From: Leisingera aquaemixtae
Lineage (GTDB): Bacteria; Pseudomonadota; Alphaproteobacteria; Rhodobacterales; Rhodobacteraceae
Assembly: GCF_001458395.1 (NCBI RefSeq)
Contig: NZ_CYSR01000010.1
Coordinates: 336,579 to 400,578, forward strand
Direction of reading: 5' to 3'
DNA: 64,000 nt
Positions 34,845-45,589 of this stretch are shown here, piece by piece. The notes beneath the pieces were generated by a model. That model searched no databases. It was not told the origin of the DNA and saw only the letters and a list, made by a program, of their open reading frames with translations. Within the stretch, counting starts at the first letter, position 1, and every line of letters starts with the position of its first letter. A program made the translations under genes and the position numbers.

Positions 34845-35590
34845 AGAACCCGGTCCAATGGCTGCGCTCGGCGGTCTTTCTGGTGCAGATGTATCTGGCG
34901 ATGCTGGTGCTGGGTGTGGTCTTCGCACCCTGGGCCGCAGTCTCGCCCAAGGGGGCGCGGCTGGCCTGCAAGTCCTACGCCGGCTGGGTGCTGTGGACCG
35001 CGCGCTGGATGGTCGGCATCCGCTCCGAGGTGCGCGGCCAGGTGCCCTCCGGCGAGGTGATCGTCGCGGCCAAGCACCAGAGCTTTCTGGACATCCTGAT
35101 CATCTTCAACGCGGTGCCGTCCGCCCGCTTCATCATGAAGCGCGAGCTGATGTGGACGCCGGTGATCGGGGTTTATGCCAAACGCCTGGGCTGCGTGCCG
35201 GTCGACCGCGGCAAGCGCGGCGCGGCGATTGCCAAGATGGTCAAGGATGTGGCGCTGCAAAGCCGTGAGCCGGGGCAGCTGATCATCTACTCCCAGGGCA
35301 CCCGCGTGGCGCCCGGCGCCCGCAAGCCCTACAAGATCGGCACCGCGGTGCTGTACCAGGGCCTGAGCCAGCCCTGCGTCCCGGCCGCCACCAATGTGGG
35401 CGTGTTCTGGCCGCGCACCGGCATCTACCGCAAGCCGGGGCTGGCGGTGGTGGAGTTCCTGGAGCCGATGCTGCCGGGAATGGACCGCGACGAATTCATG
35501 GTGCAATTGGAAAACCGGGTCGAGCGGCGCTCGGACGAATTAATGAGAGAAGCGGGATTTGAACCAGATGCAATACCTCAGCAGCATTGA
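34841..35590 (+). CDS. plsC: 1-acyl-sn-glycerol-3-phosphate acyltransferase (PlsC family)
   Basis: A 249-residue lysophosphatidic acid acyltransferase that makes phosphatidic acid. It has an N-terminal membrane anchor (about 8-28), the HX4D motif in AKHQSFLD, the glycerolphosphate-binding region VPVDRGKRGAAI, and YSQGTRVAPG where EGTR is usual in the family. TTG 34841 overlaps the ftsX stop as TTGA; the first residues (KNPVQWLRSAVF) fit a family start. Coupling of plsC to ftsEX links septum formation and membrane synthesis (context inference). Confidence 0.92.
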   Translation: MKNPVQWLRSAVFLVQMYLAMLVLGVVFAPWAAVSPKGARLACKSYAGWVLWTARWMVGIRSEVRGQVPSGEVIVAAKHQSFLDILIIFNAVPSARFIMKRELMWTPVIGVYAKRLGCVPVDRGKRGAAIAKMVKDVALQSREPGQLIIYSQGTRVAPGARKPYKIGTAVLYQGLSQPCVPAATNVGVFWPRTGIYRKPGLAVVEFLEPMLPGMDRDEFMVQLENRVERRSDELMREAGFEPDAIPQQH

Positions 35591-36173
35591 GGACCTAGAG
35601 GCGCTTTACGGGGAACCGGGAGCGCCTTCTTTACGTAAGGTGGCGCGGCAGATGACGCCGCTTTACCGCAAGTGGATCATGGCGTCGAAGCTGTGCATGC
35701 TGGCCTCTGTCGGCCCGGAAGGGACCGACGACAGCCCGCGCGGTGATGACGGCCCGGTGGTGCAGGAGCTGGACCCGGGCACCCTGGCGCTGCCGGACTG
35801 GCGCGGCAACAACCGGCTGGACTCCTTGCGAAACATCGTGCGCGACGGGCGGGTGTCACTGATGTTTCTGGTGCCGGGATCGAACAATGTGGTGCGGGTC
35901 AACGGCACCGCCCGTCTGACCGCCGACCCGGATCTGCGCGCGCGTTTCGAGAAGAAAGGCAAGCTGCCGGCCACGGTGATCGTGGTCTCGATCGGCGAGA
36001 TCTATTCCCAATGCGCCCGCGCGATGCTGCGGGCCGGCACCTGGAGCGGTGCCGACGAAAGCGCTGGTCTGCCGACCATGGGCGAGATCCTTGCGGAACA
36101 GACGGCAGGCGAGGAAGGCGGCGCCGGATACGACCAGAGCTGGAACGCCCGCGCTGCCGAAACCATGTGGTGA
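35568..36173 (+). CDS. PPOX-type FMN-dependent flavoprotein (MSMEG_1061-like)
   Basis: 201 residues of the pyridoxamine-phosphate-oxidase-like split barrel: MASKLCMLASVGPEGTDDSP, LPDWRGNNRLDSLRNIV, VSLMFLVPGSNNVVRVNGTA and YSQCARAMLRAGTW match the MSMEG_1061 branch of FMN-binding enzymes with unknown substrate. ATG 35568 lies inside the 3' end of plsC (23-base overlap), so it is expressed with ftsEX-plsC. A TTG three codons upstream is possible. Confidence 0.87.
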   Translation: MQYLSSIEDLEALYGEPGAPSLRKVARQMTPLYRKWIMASKLCMLASVGPEGTDDSPRGDDGPVVQELDPGTLALPDWRGNNRLDSLRNIVRDGRVSLMFLVPGSNNVVRVNGTARLTADPDLRARFEKKGKLPATVIVVSIGEIYSQCARAMLRAGTWSGADESAGLPTMGEILAEQTAGEEGGAGYDQSWNARAAETMW

Positions 36174-36190
36174 GCCGGCGGCGGGGCGCT

Positions 36191-36236
36191 CAAGGACGTT
36201 CGAACGTCCTTGGCAAAATTCTTTGAAGAATTTTGC
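36191..36236. repeat. Double palindrome between convergent genes
   Basis: Two adjacent perfect dyads: 36191-36212 (arms CAAGGACGTTC and GAACGTCCTTG, no loop) and 36213-36236 (arms GCAAAATTCTT and AAGAATTTTGC, loop TG). They lie between the ends of the PPOX gene and the EthD gene. They may act as a bidirectional transcription end, and the compound form looks like a mobile or replicated intergenic element. Confidence 0.75.
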
Positions 36237-36290
36237 AGCCAGTGAGGCTGCGCCCCCTGGCTGCCCGTTGCGCTGCCGGTGAGCGGCCGG

Positions 36291-36599
36291 TCAGCTGACG
36301 ACCTCGCCAATCAGCATCTGCGGCTTCACATCGGTGAAATTCGGGATGTCCTCCAGCGCGGGCCCTGCGGCCTTCATCGCGGCGTCCATTGCCGCCTGAT
36401 CGGCAAAGGTCATTGTGGCAATGGCGTAATAGGGTGCCGGGGTATCCGGTCCGCCTGCCAAACCCTTGGTGACAACTATTGTCTGGATATGCGCTCCCAT
36501 GTGTTCATCCACGATCTGAAAGTGGGTGTCCGCATAATAGGCGTGATCGAACTTGGTGCCCTCTGTGACGGGGTAGATGACTTGCAATGAAACGGGCAT
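36291..36599 (-). CDS. EthD-domain protein
   Basis: 102 residues of the dimeric alpha-beta barrel type. FDHAYYADTHFQIVDEHMG carries the YYxxTH pattern of EthD-family proteins. These have been linked to degradation of ethers and other compounds, but most, including this one, have no known substrate. GGAGG precedes ATG 36599. It lies 60 bases upstream of the lpdA terminator hairpin, on the same strand but after that terminator, so it has its own promoter. Confidence 0.8.
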   Translation of the reverse strand: MPVSLQVIYPVTEGTKFDHAYYADTHFQIVDEHMGAHIQTIVVTKGLAGGPDTPAPYYAIATMTFADQAAMDAAMKAAGPALEDIPNFTDVKPQMLIGEVVS

Positions 36600-36659
36600 G
36601 GCGTGCCTCCTGCGGGTTGAAATCCAGCAGCAGTAAAGAGGCAATAATCTGGCTTGCCA

Positions 36660-36692
36660 ATTGAAAAAGGGCAGCTGCGGCGAGCTGCCCTT
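36660..36692 (-). terminator. Rho-independent terminator of the suc/lpd gene run
   Basis: A 10-bp perfect stem, AAGGGCAGCT (36667-36676) with AGCTGCCCTT (36683-36692), followed on the minus strand by TTTTTC. It lies 24 bases after the lpdA stop. Confidence 0.85.
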
Positions 36693-36715
36693 ACGATTTG
36701 CAAAATCAGCCCGGC

Positions 36716-38107
36716 TCAGCTGTGGATCGGCCCGTCGCCGCAGGCCAGCGCCGCTTCGCGGACCGCTTCGGAGTAGGTCGGGTGCGCGTGGCAGGTCAGT
36801 GCCACATCTTCGGCAGAGGCGCCGAATTCCATCGCCACGCACAGCTCGTGGATCAGGTCGCCGGCCGCCGGGCCGATGATCGCGGCGCCGAGAATGCGGT
36901 CGGTTTCTTTGTCAGCGATGATCTTGACGAAGCCGCCCTCGGCCTGGTGCACAGCCTTGGCGCGGGCGTTGCCCATGAACATGAACTTGCCGACCTTGAT
37001 CTTCTTGCCTTCGGCCTTCAGCTCGTCCTCGGTCGCGCCCACGGTGGCCACTTCCGGCGTGGTGTAAACAACACCCGGAATGACGCCATAGTTCACATGG
37101 CCGTGCTTGCCCGCGATCACCTCGGCCACCGCCATGCCCTCATCCTCGGCCTTGTGCGCCAGCATCGGGCCTTCGATCACGTCGCCAATCGCATAGATGC
37201 CCTTGATGTTGGTGGACCAGTGGTTATCAGTGGCGATCTGGCCGCGCTCGGTCATCTTGATCCCCAGGGCATCCAGCCCCAGCCCTTCGGCGTAGGGTTT
37301 GCGGCCCGTCGCGACCAGCACCACATCGGCGTCCAGCGTCTCCTCGCCGCCGCCCTTCTTGGGCTGGTACCTGACCTTGGCCTTGGTCTTGGAGGTCTCG
37401 ACCCCCTGCACCGCGGCGCCCAGGATGATGTTGAGGCCCTGCTTTTCCAGGATCCGCTTGAAGGAGCGCTGCACGTCCTTGTCCATGCCGGGGCAGACCG
37501 CGTCCATGTACTCGACCACGGTCACTTCCGACCCCAGGCGGGCATAGACCGAGCCCAGCTCCAGCCCGATGACGCCCGCGCCAATCACCGCCAGTTTCTT
37601 GGGGATCTTCGGCAGTTCCAGCGCGCCGGTGGAGGAGACCACGATCTTCTCGTCGATCTCGACACCGGGAATGGAGGCGGGCACCGAGCCGGAGGCGATC
37701 ACGATATTCTTGGCCTCATGCAGATCGTCGCCGACCTGCACCTTGCCCGCCGCCGGTATGGACGCCCAGCCCTTGATCCAGTCGATCTTGTTCTTCTTGA
37801 ACAGGAACTCGATGCCGCCGGTGTTCTGGCCGATCACCTCGTCCTTGTAGGCCTTCATCTGGTCCCAGTCGACCGAGGGGGCTTTGCCCTTGAGGCCCAT
37901 ATGGGCGAAGTTGTGCTCTGCCTCATGCAGCAGGTGGGTGGAGTGCAGAAGCGCCTTGGAGGGGATGCAGCCCACGTTGAGGCAGGTGCCGCCGAGGGTT
38001 TCGCGCCCCTCGACAACAGCTGTCTTCAGTCCCAGCTGGGCGCAGCGGATGGCGCAGACATAGCCGCCGGGGCCGGCGCCGATTACGATGACGTCATATT
38101 GGGACAT
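36716..38107 (-). CDS. lpdA: Dihydrolipoyl dehydrogenase
   Basis: E3 of 2-oxoacid dehydrogenase complexes, reoxidising dihydrolipoyl groups of E2 with NAD+. The 463-residue flavoprotein has an FAD-binding [15 protein letters not shown], the redox-active disulfide [16 protein letters not shown] (Cys42/Cys47), NAD-binding [15 protein letters not shown], and the C-terminal catalytic HAHPTYSEA. It is the last large gene of the sucC-to-lpdA run. Three small genes separate it from sucB. Confidence 0.96.
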   Translation of the reverse strand: MSQYDVIVIGAGPGGYVCAIRCAQLGLKTAVVEGRETLGGTCLNVGCIPSKALLHSTHLLHEAEHNFAHMGLKGKAPSVDWDQMKAYKDEVIGQNTGGIEFLFKKNKIDWIKGWASIPAAGKVQVGDDLHEAKNIVIASGSVPASIPGVEIDEKIVVSSTGALELPKIPKKLAVIGAGVIGLELGSVYARLGSEVTVVEYMDAVCPGMDKDVQRSFKRILEKQGLNIILGAAVQGVETSKTKAKVRYQPKKGGGEETLDADVVLVATGRKPYAEGLGLDALGIKMTERGQIATDNHWSTNIKGIYAIGDVIEGPMLAHKAEDEGMAVAEVIAGKHGHVNYGVIPGVVYTTPEVATVGATEDELKAEGKKIKVGKFMFMGNARAKAVHQAEGGFVKIIADKETDRILGAAIIGPAAGDLIHELCVAMEFGASAEDVALTCHAHPTYSEAVREAALACGDGPIHS

Positions 38108-38177
38108 GGGTCGGTTTTCCTCTTTTCTCCCCGGTTCCGTTTGCCGGAACACGCGCTAGGGGATGGTTGTTTTATGA

Positions 38178-38447
38178 TCAGACCGGGGTCAACATCTTGA
38201 TCGAGATATTGGTGACCCCGTCGCGTTCAAGGTGCATGGCGAGTTCCTCCGAGCCGAAGAAGGCGCGGGCCTTGTCCAGGTCGGTGATGGCGAACAGCGC
38301 CACGGCGTGATTCTTTTTGTCCGGGTCGCTCCAGACGTTCATGTCGGTGATACCCGAAGCCTGACGGTTGCGCTTGTCCTGCCGGAACACGGTGAGCCAG
38401 GCGTCGAAATCGGCCACATCGGCCTGCCAGAGTACGTGGGTTGCCAT
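38178..38447 (-). CDS. Small protein of the dimeric alpha-beta barrel type
   Basis: 89 residues starting ATHVLWQADVADFDAWLTVF, with KNHAVALFAITDLDKARAFF; this strand-helix-strand pattern suggests a ferredoxin-like dimeric barrel (ABM- or cyclase-like). No catalytic residues are obvious. AAAGGAG precedes ATG 38447. It is one of the passenger genes between sucB and lpdA, 70 bases upstream of lpdA. Confidence 0.75.
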   Translation of the reverse strand: MATHVLWQADVADFDAWLTVFRQDKRNRQASGITDMNVWSDPDKKNHAVALFAITDLDKARAFFGSEELAMHLERDGVTNISIKMLTPV

Positions 38448-38589
38448 CGGTGTTACTCCTTTAATCTCAGTGCCGGCAGGATGCCCTGAAGCGGCTGGAG
38501 AATGCTTTGATTCCCCTCAATAAGGGCGGCTTCAACGGTGAAGTTTGCGGAATGGGGGCGCTGCCCCCGGCCCTGGCGGGCCTCCCCCG

Positions 38590-38610
38590 GAGTATTTGGG
38601 CAAAGGTGAA
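38590..38610 (-). repeat. Copy of the dispersed intergenic repeat
   Basis: GAGTATTTGGGCAAAGGTGA lies directly after the stop of the MAPEG gene, preceded by GGGGGCGCTGCCCCCGGCCC-type GC sequence. It has the reverse orientation of the copies at 5581 and 12911. Confidence 0.6.
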
Positions 38611-38613
38611 TGG

Positions 38614-39024
38614 TCATATGAGCGCCGCCGCCAGCATTAGGGCGGTGGCGAGGTAGCCCACGCTCCAGATCAGGCTGCGCCAGGGCACCCAGCCGAAGGC
38701 GTAGGCCGGGATATAGAGCAGGCGCGCGCCGAGGTAGGCATAGGCACAGGCCGCGGTGAGGGGCGAGCTTTTGCCTGCCAGCGTGACCGTGAGACAGGCA
38801 ATTGTGAACAGGATCAGCCCTTCGAAATGGTTGTTCATCGCGCGGTAGAGCCGCGCGGTGCGGCGAGAGACCTGATCCTGCAAATCGCCGCCCAGCCAGT
38901 CCCGGTCGCGGGGGCCGAGCGTCTTGCCCTGGCCAAGTTCCAGGTTGGCAGGCACCGCCATCAGGGCGATCTGGAAGACCTGCAAGAGCGCGGCAAGGGT
39001 GAGGGCAGTGAGTTCGGGGGTCAT
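38614..39024 (-). CDS. MAPEG family membrane protein
   Basis: 136 residues with about four membrane helices. LYRAMNNHFEGLILFTIACL is the RxxNxxE segment of MAPEG proteins (microsomal GST and relatives), and LGARLLYIPAYAFGWVPWR is also typical. Bacterial members may act in glutathione conjugation or have unknown roles. ATG 39024 overlaps the stop of the preceding gene by 4 bases. Confidence 0.88.
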   Translation of the reverse strand: MTPELTALTLAALLQVFQIALMAVPANLELGQGKTLGPRDRDWLGGDLQDQVSRRTARLYRAMNNHFEGLILFTIACLTVTLAGKSSPLTAACAYAYLGARLLYIPAYAFGWVPWRSLIWSVGYLATALMLAAALI

Positions 39025-39293
39025 GCCTGGCGATCTTTTCGAGCTTTCACCCAAATCCAGAGTGGACAGACCCAGCCAAAAGCCGCGTACAAAGCGAAGA
39101 CCTTGAACGACGGTCGCTGCATCTGATGGATGGATTGTCCTGCGTAAGTTAACAGCGCAACGAAAGCACAGAGAAACCAGATCCATAACCAGAAGGAAAC
39201 CGGGCGGTTGGCCTTCCAGTCGAGCACGCGTTTCTTGAGCGCGAAAAGTTTGGGAAATTCCCTTTCATGGTCCGGCTCGGGTTGGTAGCTCAT
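39021..39293 (-). CDS. Small two-helix membrane protein, unknown function
   Basis: 90 residues from ATG 39293 (SYQPEPDHEREFPK). A charged N-terminal stretch is followed by two membrane helices, FWLWIWFLCAFVALLTYAG and VFALYAAFGWVCPLWIWV, and a KARKDRQA tail. An in-frame ATG at 39326 would add 11 residues; neither start has a strong ribosome binding site. The sequence is visibly richer in A/T than sucB or lpdA. It is coupled to the MAPEG gene by a 4-base overlap. Confidence 0.65.
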   Translation of the reverse strand: MSYQPEPDHEREFPKLFALKKRVLDWKANRPVSFWLWIWFLCAFVALLTYAGQSIHQMQRPSFKVFALYAAFGWVCPLWIWVKARKDRQA

Positions 39294-39368
39294 ACCGCTC
39301 ACGCAATGCTTTAAAGAAACACGCATCGGGCCGCTGATGGGCCCGATGCAATTCGGATGCGCCCGTTC

Positions 39369-40901
<1,533 letters not shown>

Positions 40902-40913
40902 GTCTCTTTATCC

Positions 40914-43865
40914 TCAGATGCTCAGCGCTTCGTTCACGAGGGCTGCTTGTTGGGCTTTGTGTTCGCTGGCCAGGCCGGTTGCGGGCGAGGCCGAGGTGGC
41001 GCGGCCAACGTAGATCGGCCTTGTGTGCTTGGCGCCGATCCGGGTCAGCACCCATTCGATGTTGGGCTCGATGAAGGTCCAGGCCCCCTGGTTCTTGGGT
41101 TCTTCCTGGCACCAGATCATCTCGGCCCCCTTGAAGCGTTCCAGCTCCTTCACCATCGAGATCGCCGGGAACGGGTAGAACTGCTCCACCCGCATCAGGT
41201 AGATATCGTCGATGCCACGGGCGTCGCGTTCTTCCAGCAAGTCGTAATAGACTTTGCCCGAGCACATCACGACGCGCTTGATCTTGGAGTCCGCAACCAG
41301 CTGGGTGTCGGAGTTGCCCTTCTGCGCGTCATCCCACAGCACCCGGTGGAAGCTGGAGCCGGTGGTGAAATCCTCGGTGCTGGAAATCGCCAGCTTGTGG
41401 CGCAGCAGGGATTTCGGGGTCACCAGGATCAGCGGCTTGCGGAAGGTGCGGTGCAGCTGGCGGCGCAGGATGTGGAAATAGTTCGCCGGCGTGGTGCAGT
41501 TGGCGACGATCCAGTTGTCCTGGCCGCACATCTGCAGGAAGCGTTCCAGGCGGGCGGAGGAGTGCTCCGGCCCCTGGCCCTCGAACCCGTGCGGCAGCAG
41601 GCAGACCAGGCCCGACATCCGCAGCCATTTGGACTCGCCGGACGAAATGAACTGGTCGAACATGATCTGGGCGCCGTTGGCAAAGTCGCCGAACTGGGCT
41701 TCCCACAGGGTCAGCGCGTTGGGTTCGGCCAGCGAGTAGCCGTACTCAAAGCCCAGCACCGCGTATTCGCTCAGCGCCGAGTCGATCACCTCGTACTGGG
41801 ACTGGCCCGCGCGGATGTTGTTGAGCGGGTAGTAGCGTTCCTCGGTCTCCTGGTCGACGATGCCGGAATGGCGCTGCGAGAAGGTGCCGCGGGTGGCGTC
41901 CTGGCCGGCCAGGCGCACCGGGTAGCCTTCCAGCAGCAGCGAGCCGAAGGCCAGAGCCTCGCCGGTGGCCCAGTCAAAGCCTTCGCCGGTCTCGAACATC
42001 TTGCCGCGGGCGTCCAGGAAGCGGCCCACCGTGCGGTGCAGCGGGAAGCCGTCCGGCACCCGGCTGAGGGCGGTGCCGATTTCGGCCATGGTTTCCGGCG
42101 CAATGGCGGTGCTGCCGCGCTGGTAGTCGGCGTCTTTCTTGTTGAGGTGCGACCAGCGCCCGTCCAGCCAGTCGGCCTTGTTGGGCTTGTAGTCCTTGCC
42201 GGCCTCGAACTCCTCGTTCAAATGGGCCTGGAAGGCGGCCTTCATGTCCTCGATCTCGCCCTCGGGGATCAGCCCGTCCTTGACCAGCCGGTCGGTGTAG
42301 AGCGTCAGGGTGGTCTTGTGGCCCTTGATCTTCTTGTACATCAAGGGGTTGGTGAACATCGGCTCGTCGCCTTCGTTGTGACCGAAGCGGCGGTAGCAGA
42401 AGATGTCGATGACCACATCCTTGTGGAACTTCTGGCGGAACTCGGTGGCCACCTTGGCGGCGTGCACCACTGCCTCCGGGTCGTCGCCGTTCACGTGGAA
42501 GATCGGCGCCTCAACCACCAGCGCGTTGTCGGTGGGGTAGGGGGAGGAGCGCGAGAAATGCGGTGCGGTGGTGAAACCGATCTGGTTGTTCACTACGATA
42601 TGCATGGTGCCGCCGGTGCGGTGGCCGCGCAGGCCGGACAGCGCGAAGCATTCCGCCACCACGCCCTGGCCGGCAAAGGCGGCATCGCCGTGCAACAGGA
42701 TCGGCAGCACCTGGGTGCGCTCGCCGTCGCCCAGCTGGTCCTGCTTGGCGCGGACTTTGCCCAGCACCACCGGGTTCACCGCCTCCAGGTGCGAGGGGTT
42801 GGCGGTCAGGCTGAGGTGCACGCTGTTGCCGTCGAATTCCCGGTCGGAGGAGGCGCCGAGGTGGTATTTCACGTCGCCGGAGCCGTCCACGTCCTCGGGC
42901 TTGAAGCTGCCGCCCTGGAATTCGTTGAAGATCGCCCGGTAGGGCTTCTGCATCACATTGGCGAGCACCGACAGGCGGCCGCGGTGCGGCATGCCGATGA
43001 CGATGTCGCGGACCCCCAGCGCGCCGCCGCGCTTGATGATCTGCTCCATCGCCGGAATCAGGCTCTCGCCGCCATCCAGGCCGAACCGCTTGGTGCCGGT
43101 GTATTTGACGTGCAGGAACTTCTCGAAGCCCTCGGCCTCGACCATCTTGTTGAGGATCGCCTTGCGGCCCTCGCGGGTAAAGGTGATTTCCTTGTCGTAG
43201 CCCTCGATCCGCTCCTTCAGCCAGGCGGATTGCTCGGGGTCGGAGATGTGCATGTACTGCAGCGCGAAGGTGCCGCAGTAGGTGCGCTTCACGATCTCGA
43301 CGATCTGGCGCATCGTCGCGACCTGCAGGCCCAGCACGTTGTCGATGAAGATCGGCCGGTCCATGTCGCCGCCGGTGAAGCCGTAGGTCTTGGGGTCCAG
43401 CTCGGGGTGCGGGGTGGCGGCGCGCATGCCCAGCGGGTCGAGGTCTGCCGCCAGATGGCCGCGGATCCGATAGGCGCGGATCAGCATCAGGGCGCGGATC
43501 GAATCCAGCACCGCGCGCTGCACCTGGTCGTCGGTCAGCTCAACACCCTTGGCGGCGGCCTTGTCGCGGATCTTCTTGCCTGCTGCCTTGGCCTCAACGG
43601 GGGCCGGCCAGTCGCCGGTCAGCGCGCCGGTCAGCTCGTCTGCGGGCATCGGCGGCCAGTCCTTGCGCGCCCAGGAGGGGCCGGTGGCCTCTGCCTTCAC
43701 GTCCAGTTCGGCATCGCCCATCTGGCGGAAAAACTCCGCCCAGGCGGCATCCACCGCGTTCGGGTCATTGGCGTACTGGGCATAGAGCTGCTCCAGATAC
43801 TCCGCATTGTGCCCCTGCATGAAAGAGGAGGCGTGGAAGAGGTCGTTGGGGCTTTGATCGGTCAT
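40914..43865 (-). CDS. sucA: 2-oxoglutarate dehydrogenase E1 component
   Basis: The thiamine-diphosphate-dependent E1 that decarboxylates 2-oxoglutarate and transfers the succinyl group to E2 lipoyl. 983 residues, the usual length. N-terminal NAEYLEQLYAQYANDPNAVD is the conserved start; the ThDP region includes HGDAAFAGQGVVAEC, VNNQIGFTT and GDDPEAVVHA, and the C-terminal part has GFEGQGPEHSSARLERFLQM. AAAGG precedes ATG 43865, 31 bases after the AT-rich passenger gene. Confidence 0.97.
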   Translation of the reverse strand: MTDQSPNDLFHASSFMQGHNAEYLEQLYAQYANDPNAVDAAWAEFFRQMGDAELDVKAEATGPSWARKDWPPMPADELTGALTGDWPAPVEAKAAGKKIRDKAAAKGVELTDDQVQRAVLDSIRALMLIRAYRIRGHLAADLDPLGMRAATPHPELDPKTYGFTGGDMDRPIFIDNVLGLQVATMRQIVEIVKRTYCGTFALQYMHISDPEQSAWLKERIEGYDKEITFTREGRKAILNKMVEAEGFEKFLHVKYTGTKRFGLDGGESLIPAMEQIIKRGGALGVRDIVIGMPHRGRLSVLANVMQKPYRAIFNEFQGGSFKPEDVDGSGDVKYHLGASSDREFDGNSVHLSLTANPSHLEAVNPVVLGKVRAKQDQLGDGERTQVLPILLHGDAAFAGQGVVAECFALSGLRGHRTGGTMHIVVNNQIGFTTAPHFSRSSPYPTDNALVVEAPIFHVNGDDPEAVVHAAKVATEFRQKFHKDVVIDIFCYRRFGHNEGDEPMFTNPLMYKKIKGHKTTLTLYTDRLVKDGLIPEGEIEDMKAAFQAHLNEEFEAGKDYKPNKADWLDGRWSHLNKKDADYQRGSTAIAPETMAEIGTALSRVPDGFPLHRTVGRFLDARGKMFETGEGFDWATGEALAFGSLLLEGYPVRLAGQDATRGTFSQRHSGIVDQETEERYYPLNNIRAGQSQYEVIDSALSEYAVLGFEYGYSLAEPNALTLWEAQFGDFANGAQIMFDQFISSGESKWLRMSGLVCLLPHGFEGQGPEHSSARLERFLQMCGQDNWIVANCTTPANYFHILRRQLHRTFRKPLILVTPKSLLRHKLAISSTEDFTTGSSFHRVLWDDAQKGNSDTQLVADSKIKRVVMCSGKVYYDLLEERDARGIDDIYLMRVEQFYPFPAISMVKELERFKGAEMIWCQEEPKNQGAWTFIEPNIEWVLTRIGAKHTRPIYVGRATSASPATGLASEHKAQQAALVNEALSI

Positions 43866-43896
43866 GTCATTCGGCCTTTACAGACTGGCGGTCTTT

Positions 43897-44691
43897 TCAA
43901 GCTGCGATATAGTTGTGCTCAACCCACACGAACAATGATGGCAGTGAATTGATGCTTTGATAATATCCGGAGGGATCTCCGAAGGCGGCGGCTTTCATTG
44001 CAACATTGGAGTGCTCTCGGGGTAATCCCTTTGTCATTCGCCCAAACAGCATCTTTTCTCCGTGGCAGGAGTTGCCCTCCGTTAACAGAATGCAGTCCGA
44101 AACTGAGTTCGCTTCAGTATCTGACAAAGAGGATGCGAGCCCGAAGGTTTCCAGTTTCTCAGCATTGTTTCGGGTTTCCGAACTGGAATAGTCATGCAAA
44201 GAAATTACCCATGCAAAAGCCTCACCGGAGACAGTTCGCTCAGTATTGGGCTTCAACAGAGCAAGTGTCTTGCCACATTTGTCCCGCCATAGCGAACTGC
44301 CCGGGTCTTCAAAATCACTGAGGAACTGTCGTGACGTTGCATTGCCTTCCGTCGGATTCGACTTCCGCGTCCGGTGTGAGCTGGGATTGTTCTCGTCGGT
44401 GATGTCCTTTAGCAATCTTCCACGGACATTCGGCAGCAAATGCTCGTCTGCATAGTAGACCGCGTCCCTCATAATTGCCTGCCAAACGGGGTCGTCGTCA
44501 CGCGTAAACCCGGCTTCTTGAAGAACTTCTACAGGCAATTCGCGGAATGAACTCGCAGGATGGGAGTTTGCTATTCTGCGAGCCAATGATGCTGCGACCC
44601 AAAAAGGGTCACCTGCGGAATGGAGTGCGCATTCCTCCTCACTCGCCGATTGGCGGGTGATTTTCTTTTGAGGAACGCGCAACCAGGACAT
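43897..44691 (-). CDS. AT-rich passenger gene between sucD and sucA, unknown function
   Basis: 264 residues, no family recognised. It starts MSWLRVPQKKITRQSASEEE; there is no signal peptide or membrane helix. Notable stretches are FWVAASLARRIANSHPA, GFTRDDDPVWQAIMRDAVYY and GEAFAWVISLHDYSSSETRN. Base composition is unlike its neighbours: the line 44101-44160 counts 29 G/C of 60, against 39 of 60 in sucD at 45001-45060. Its ATG lies one base after the sucD stop (TAAGATG), so it is translated with the operon. The unusual composition and the position suggest a transferred gene. Confidence 0.75.
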   Translation of the reverse strand: MSWLRVPQKKITRQSASEEECALHSAGDPFWVAASLARRIANSHPASSFRELPVEVLQEAGFTRDDDPVWQAIMRDAVYYADEHLLPNVRGRLLKDITDENNPSSHRTRKSNPTEGNATSRQFLSDFEDPGSSLWRDKCGKTLALLKPNTERTVSGEAFAWVISLHDYSSSETRNNAEKLETFGLASSLSDTEANSVSDCILLTEGNSCHGEKMLFGRMTKGLPREHSNVAMKAAAFGDPSGYYQSINSLPSLFVWVEHNYIAA

Positions 44692-44692
44692 C

Positions 44693-45577
44693 TTACTTGC
44701 CGATCGCTTTCAGTACCGCTTCACCGAGGCCCGCCGGGCTTTCGGCGACCACGATGCCTGCGGATTTCATCGCTTCGATCTTGTCCTCGGCGCCGCCCTT
44801 GCCGCCGGCGACGATGGCACCGGCATGGCCCATGCGGCGGCCCGGAGGGGCGGTGCGCCCGGCAATGAAGCCTGCAACCGGCTTGGAACGGCCCTTCTTG
44901 GCCTCATCGGCCAGGAACTGCGCGGCCTCTTCCTCGGCAGAGCCGCCGATTTCGCCGATCATGATGATGCTCTCGGTTTCGTCATCCGCCAGGAACCATT
45001 CCAAGACATCGATATGCTCGGTGCCCTTGATCGGGTCGCCGCCGATGCCCACGCAGGTGGACTGGCCCAGGCCAACGTCGGTTGTCTGTTTCACGGCCTC
45101 GTAGGTAAGCGTGCCGGAGCGCGATACAACCCCGACGGTGCCGCGCTTGTGGATGTGGCCGGGCATGATGCCGATCTTGCAGGCATCGGGGGTGATGACG
45201 CCGGGGCAGTTGGGGCCGATCAGGATCGAGGAGGAGTTCTCCAGCGCCCGTTTCACCTTCATCATGTCGAGAACCGGGATGCCCTCGGTGATGGCCACGA
45301 TCACTTCCATTTCCGCGTCGATCGCTTCCAGGATCGAGTCGGCGGCAAACGGCGGCGGCACGTAGATCACCGTGGCATTGGCCTCGGTCACGTGCTTGGC
45401 TTCATGCACGGAGTTGAAGACCGGCAGGTTCAGGTGGGTCTGGCCGCCTTTGCCGGGGGTCACGCCGCCGACCATCTTGGTGCCGTAGGCGATGGCCTGT
45501 TCGGAGTGGAAAGTGCCTTGCGAGCCGGTAAAGCCCTGACAGATGACCTTGGTGTTTTCGTCGATGAGGACTGCCAT
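44693..45577 (-). CDS. sucD: Succinyl-CoA synthetase (ADP-forming) alpha subunit
   Basis: Carries the phosphohistidine of succinyl-CoA synthetase. The 294-residue protein has a CoA-binding Rossmann domain with [16 protein letters not shown] and [10 protein letters not shown], the active-site His in [12 protein letters not shown], and [12 protein letters not shown] at the C-terminus. AAGGA precedes the ATG. It is separated from sucC by two passenger genes, an unusual arrangement, since sucC and sucD are adjacent in most bacteria. Confidence 0.97.
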   Translation of the reverse strand: MAVLIDENTKVICQGFTGSQGTFHSEQAIAYGTKMVGGVTPGKGGQTHLNLPVFNSVHEAKHVTEANATVIYVPPPFAADSILEAIDAEMEVIVAITEGIPVLDMMKVKRALENSSSILIGPNCPGVITPDACKIGIMPGHIHKRGTVGVVSRSGTLTYEAVKQTTDVGLGQSTCVGIGGDPIKGTEHIDVLEWFLADDETESIIMIGEIGGSAEEEAAQFLADEAKKGRSKPVAGFIAGRTAPPGRRMGHAGAIVAGGKGGAEDKIEAMKSAGIVVAESPAGLGEAVLKAIGK

Positions 45578-45589
45578 GTTTCGGTTCCT

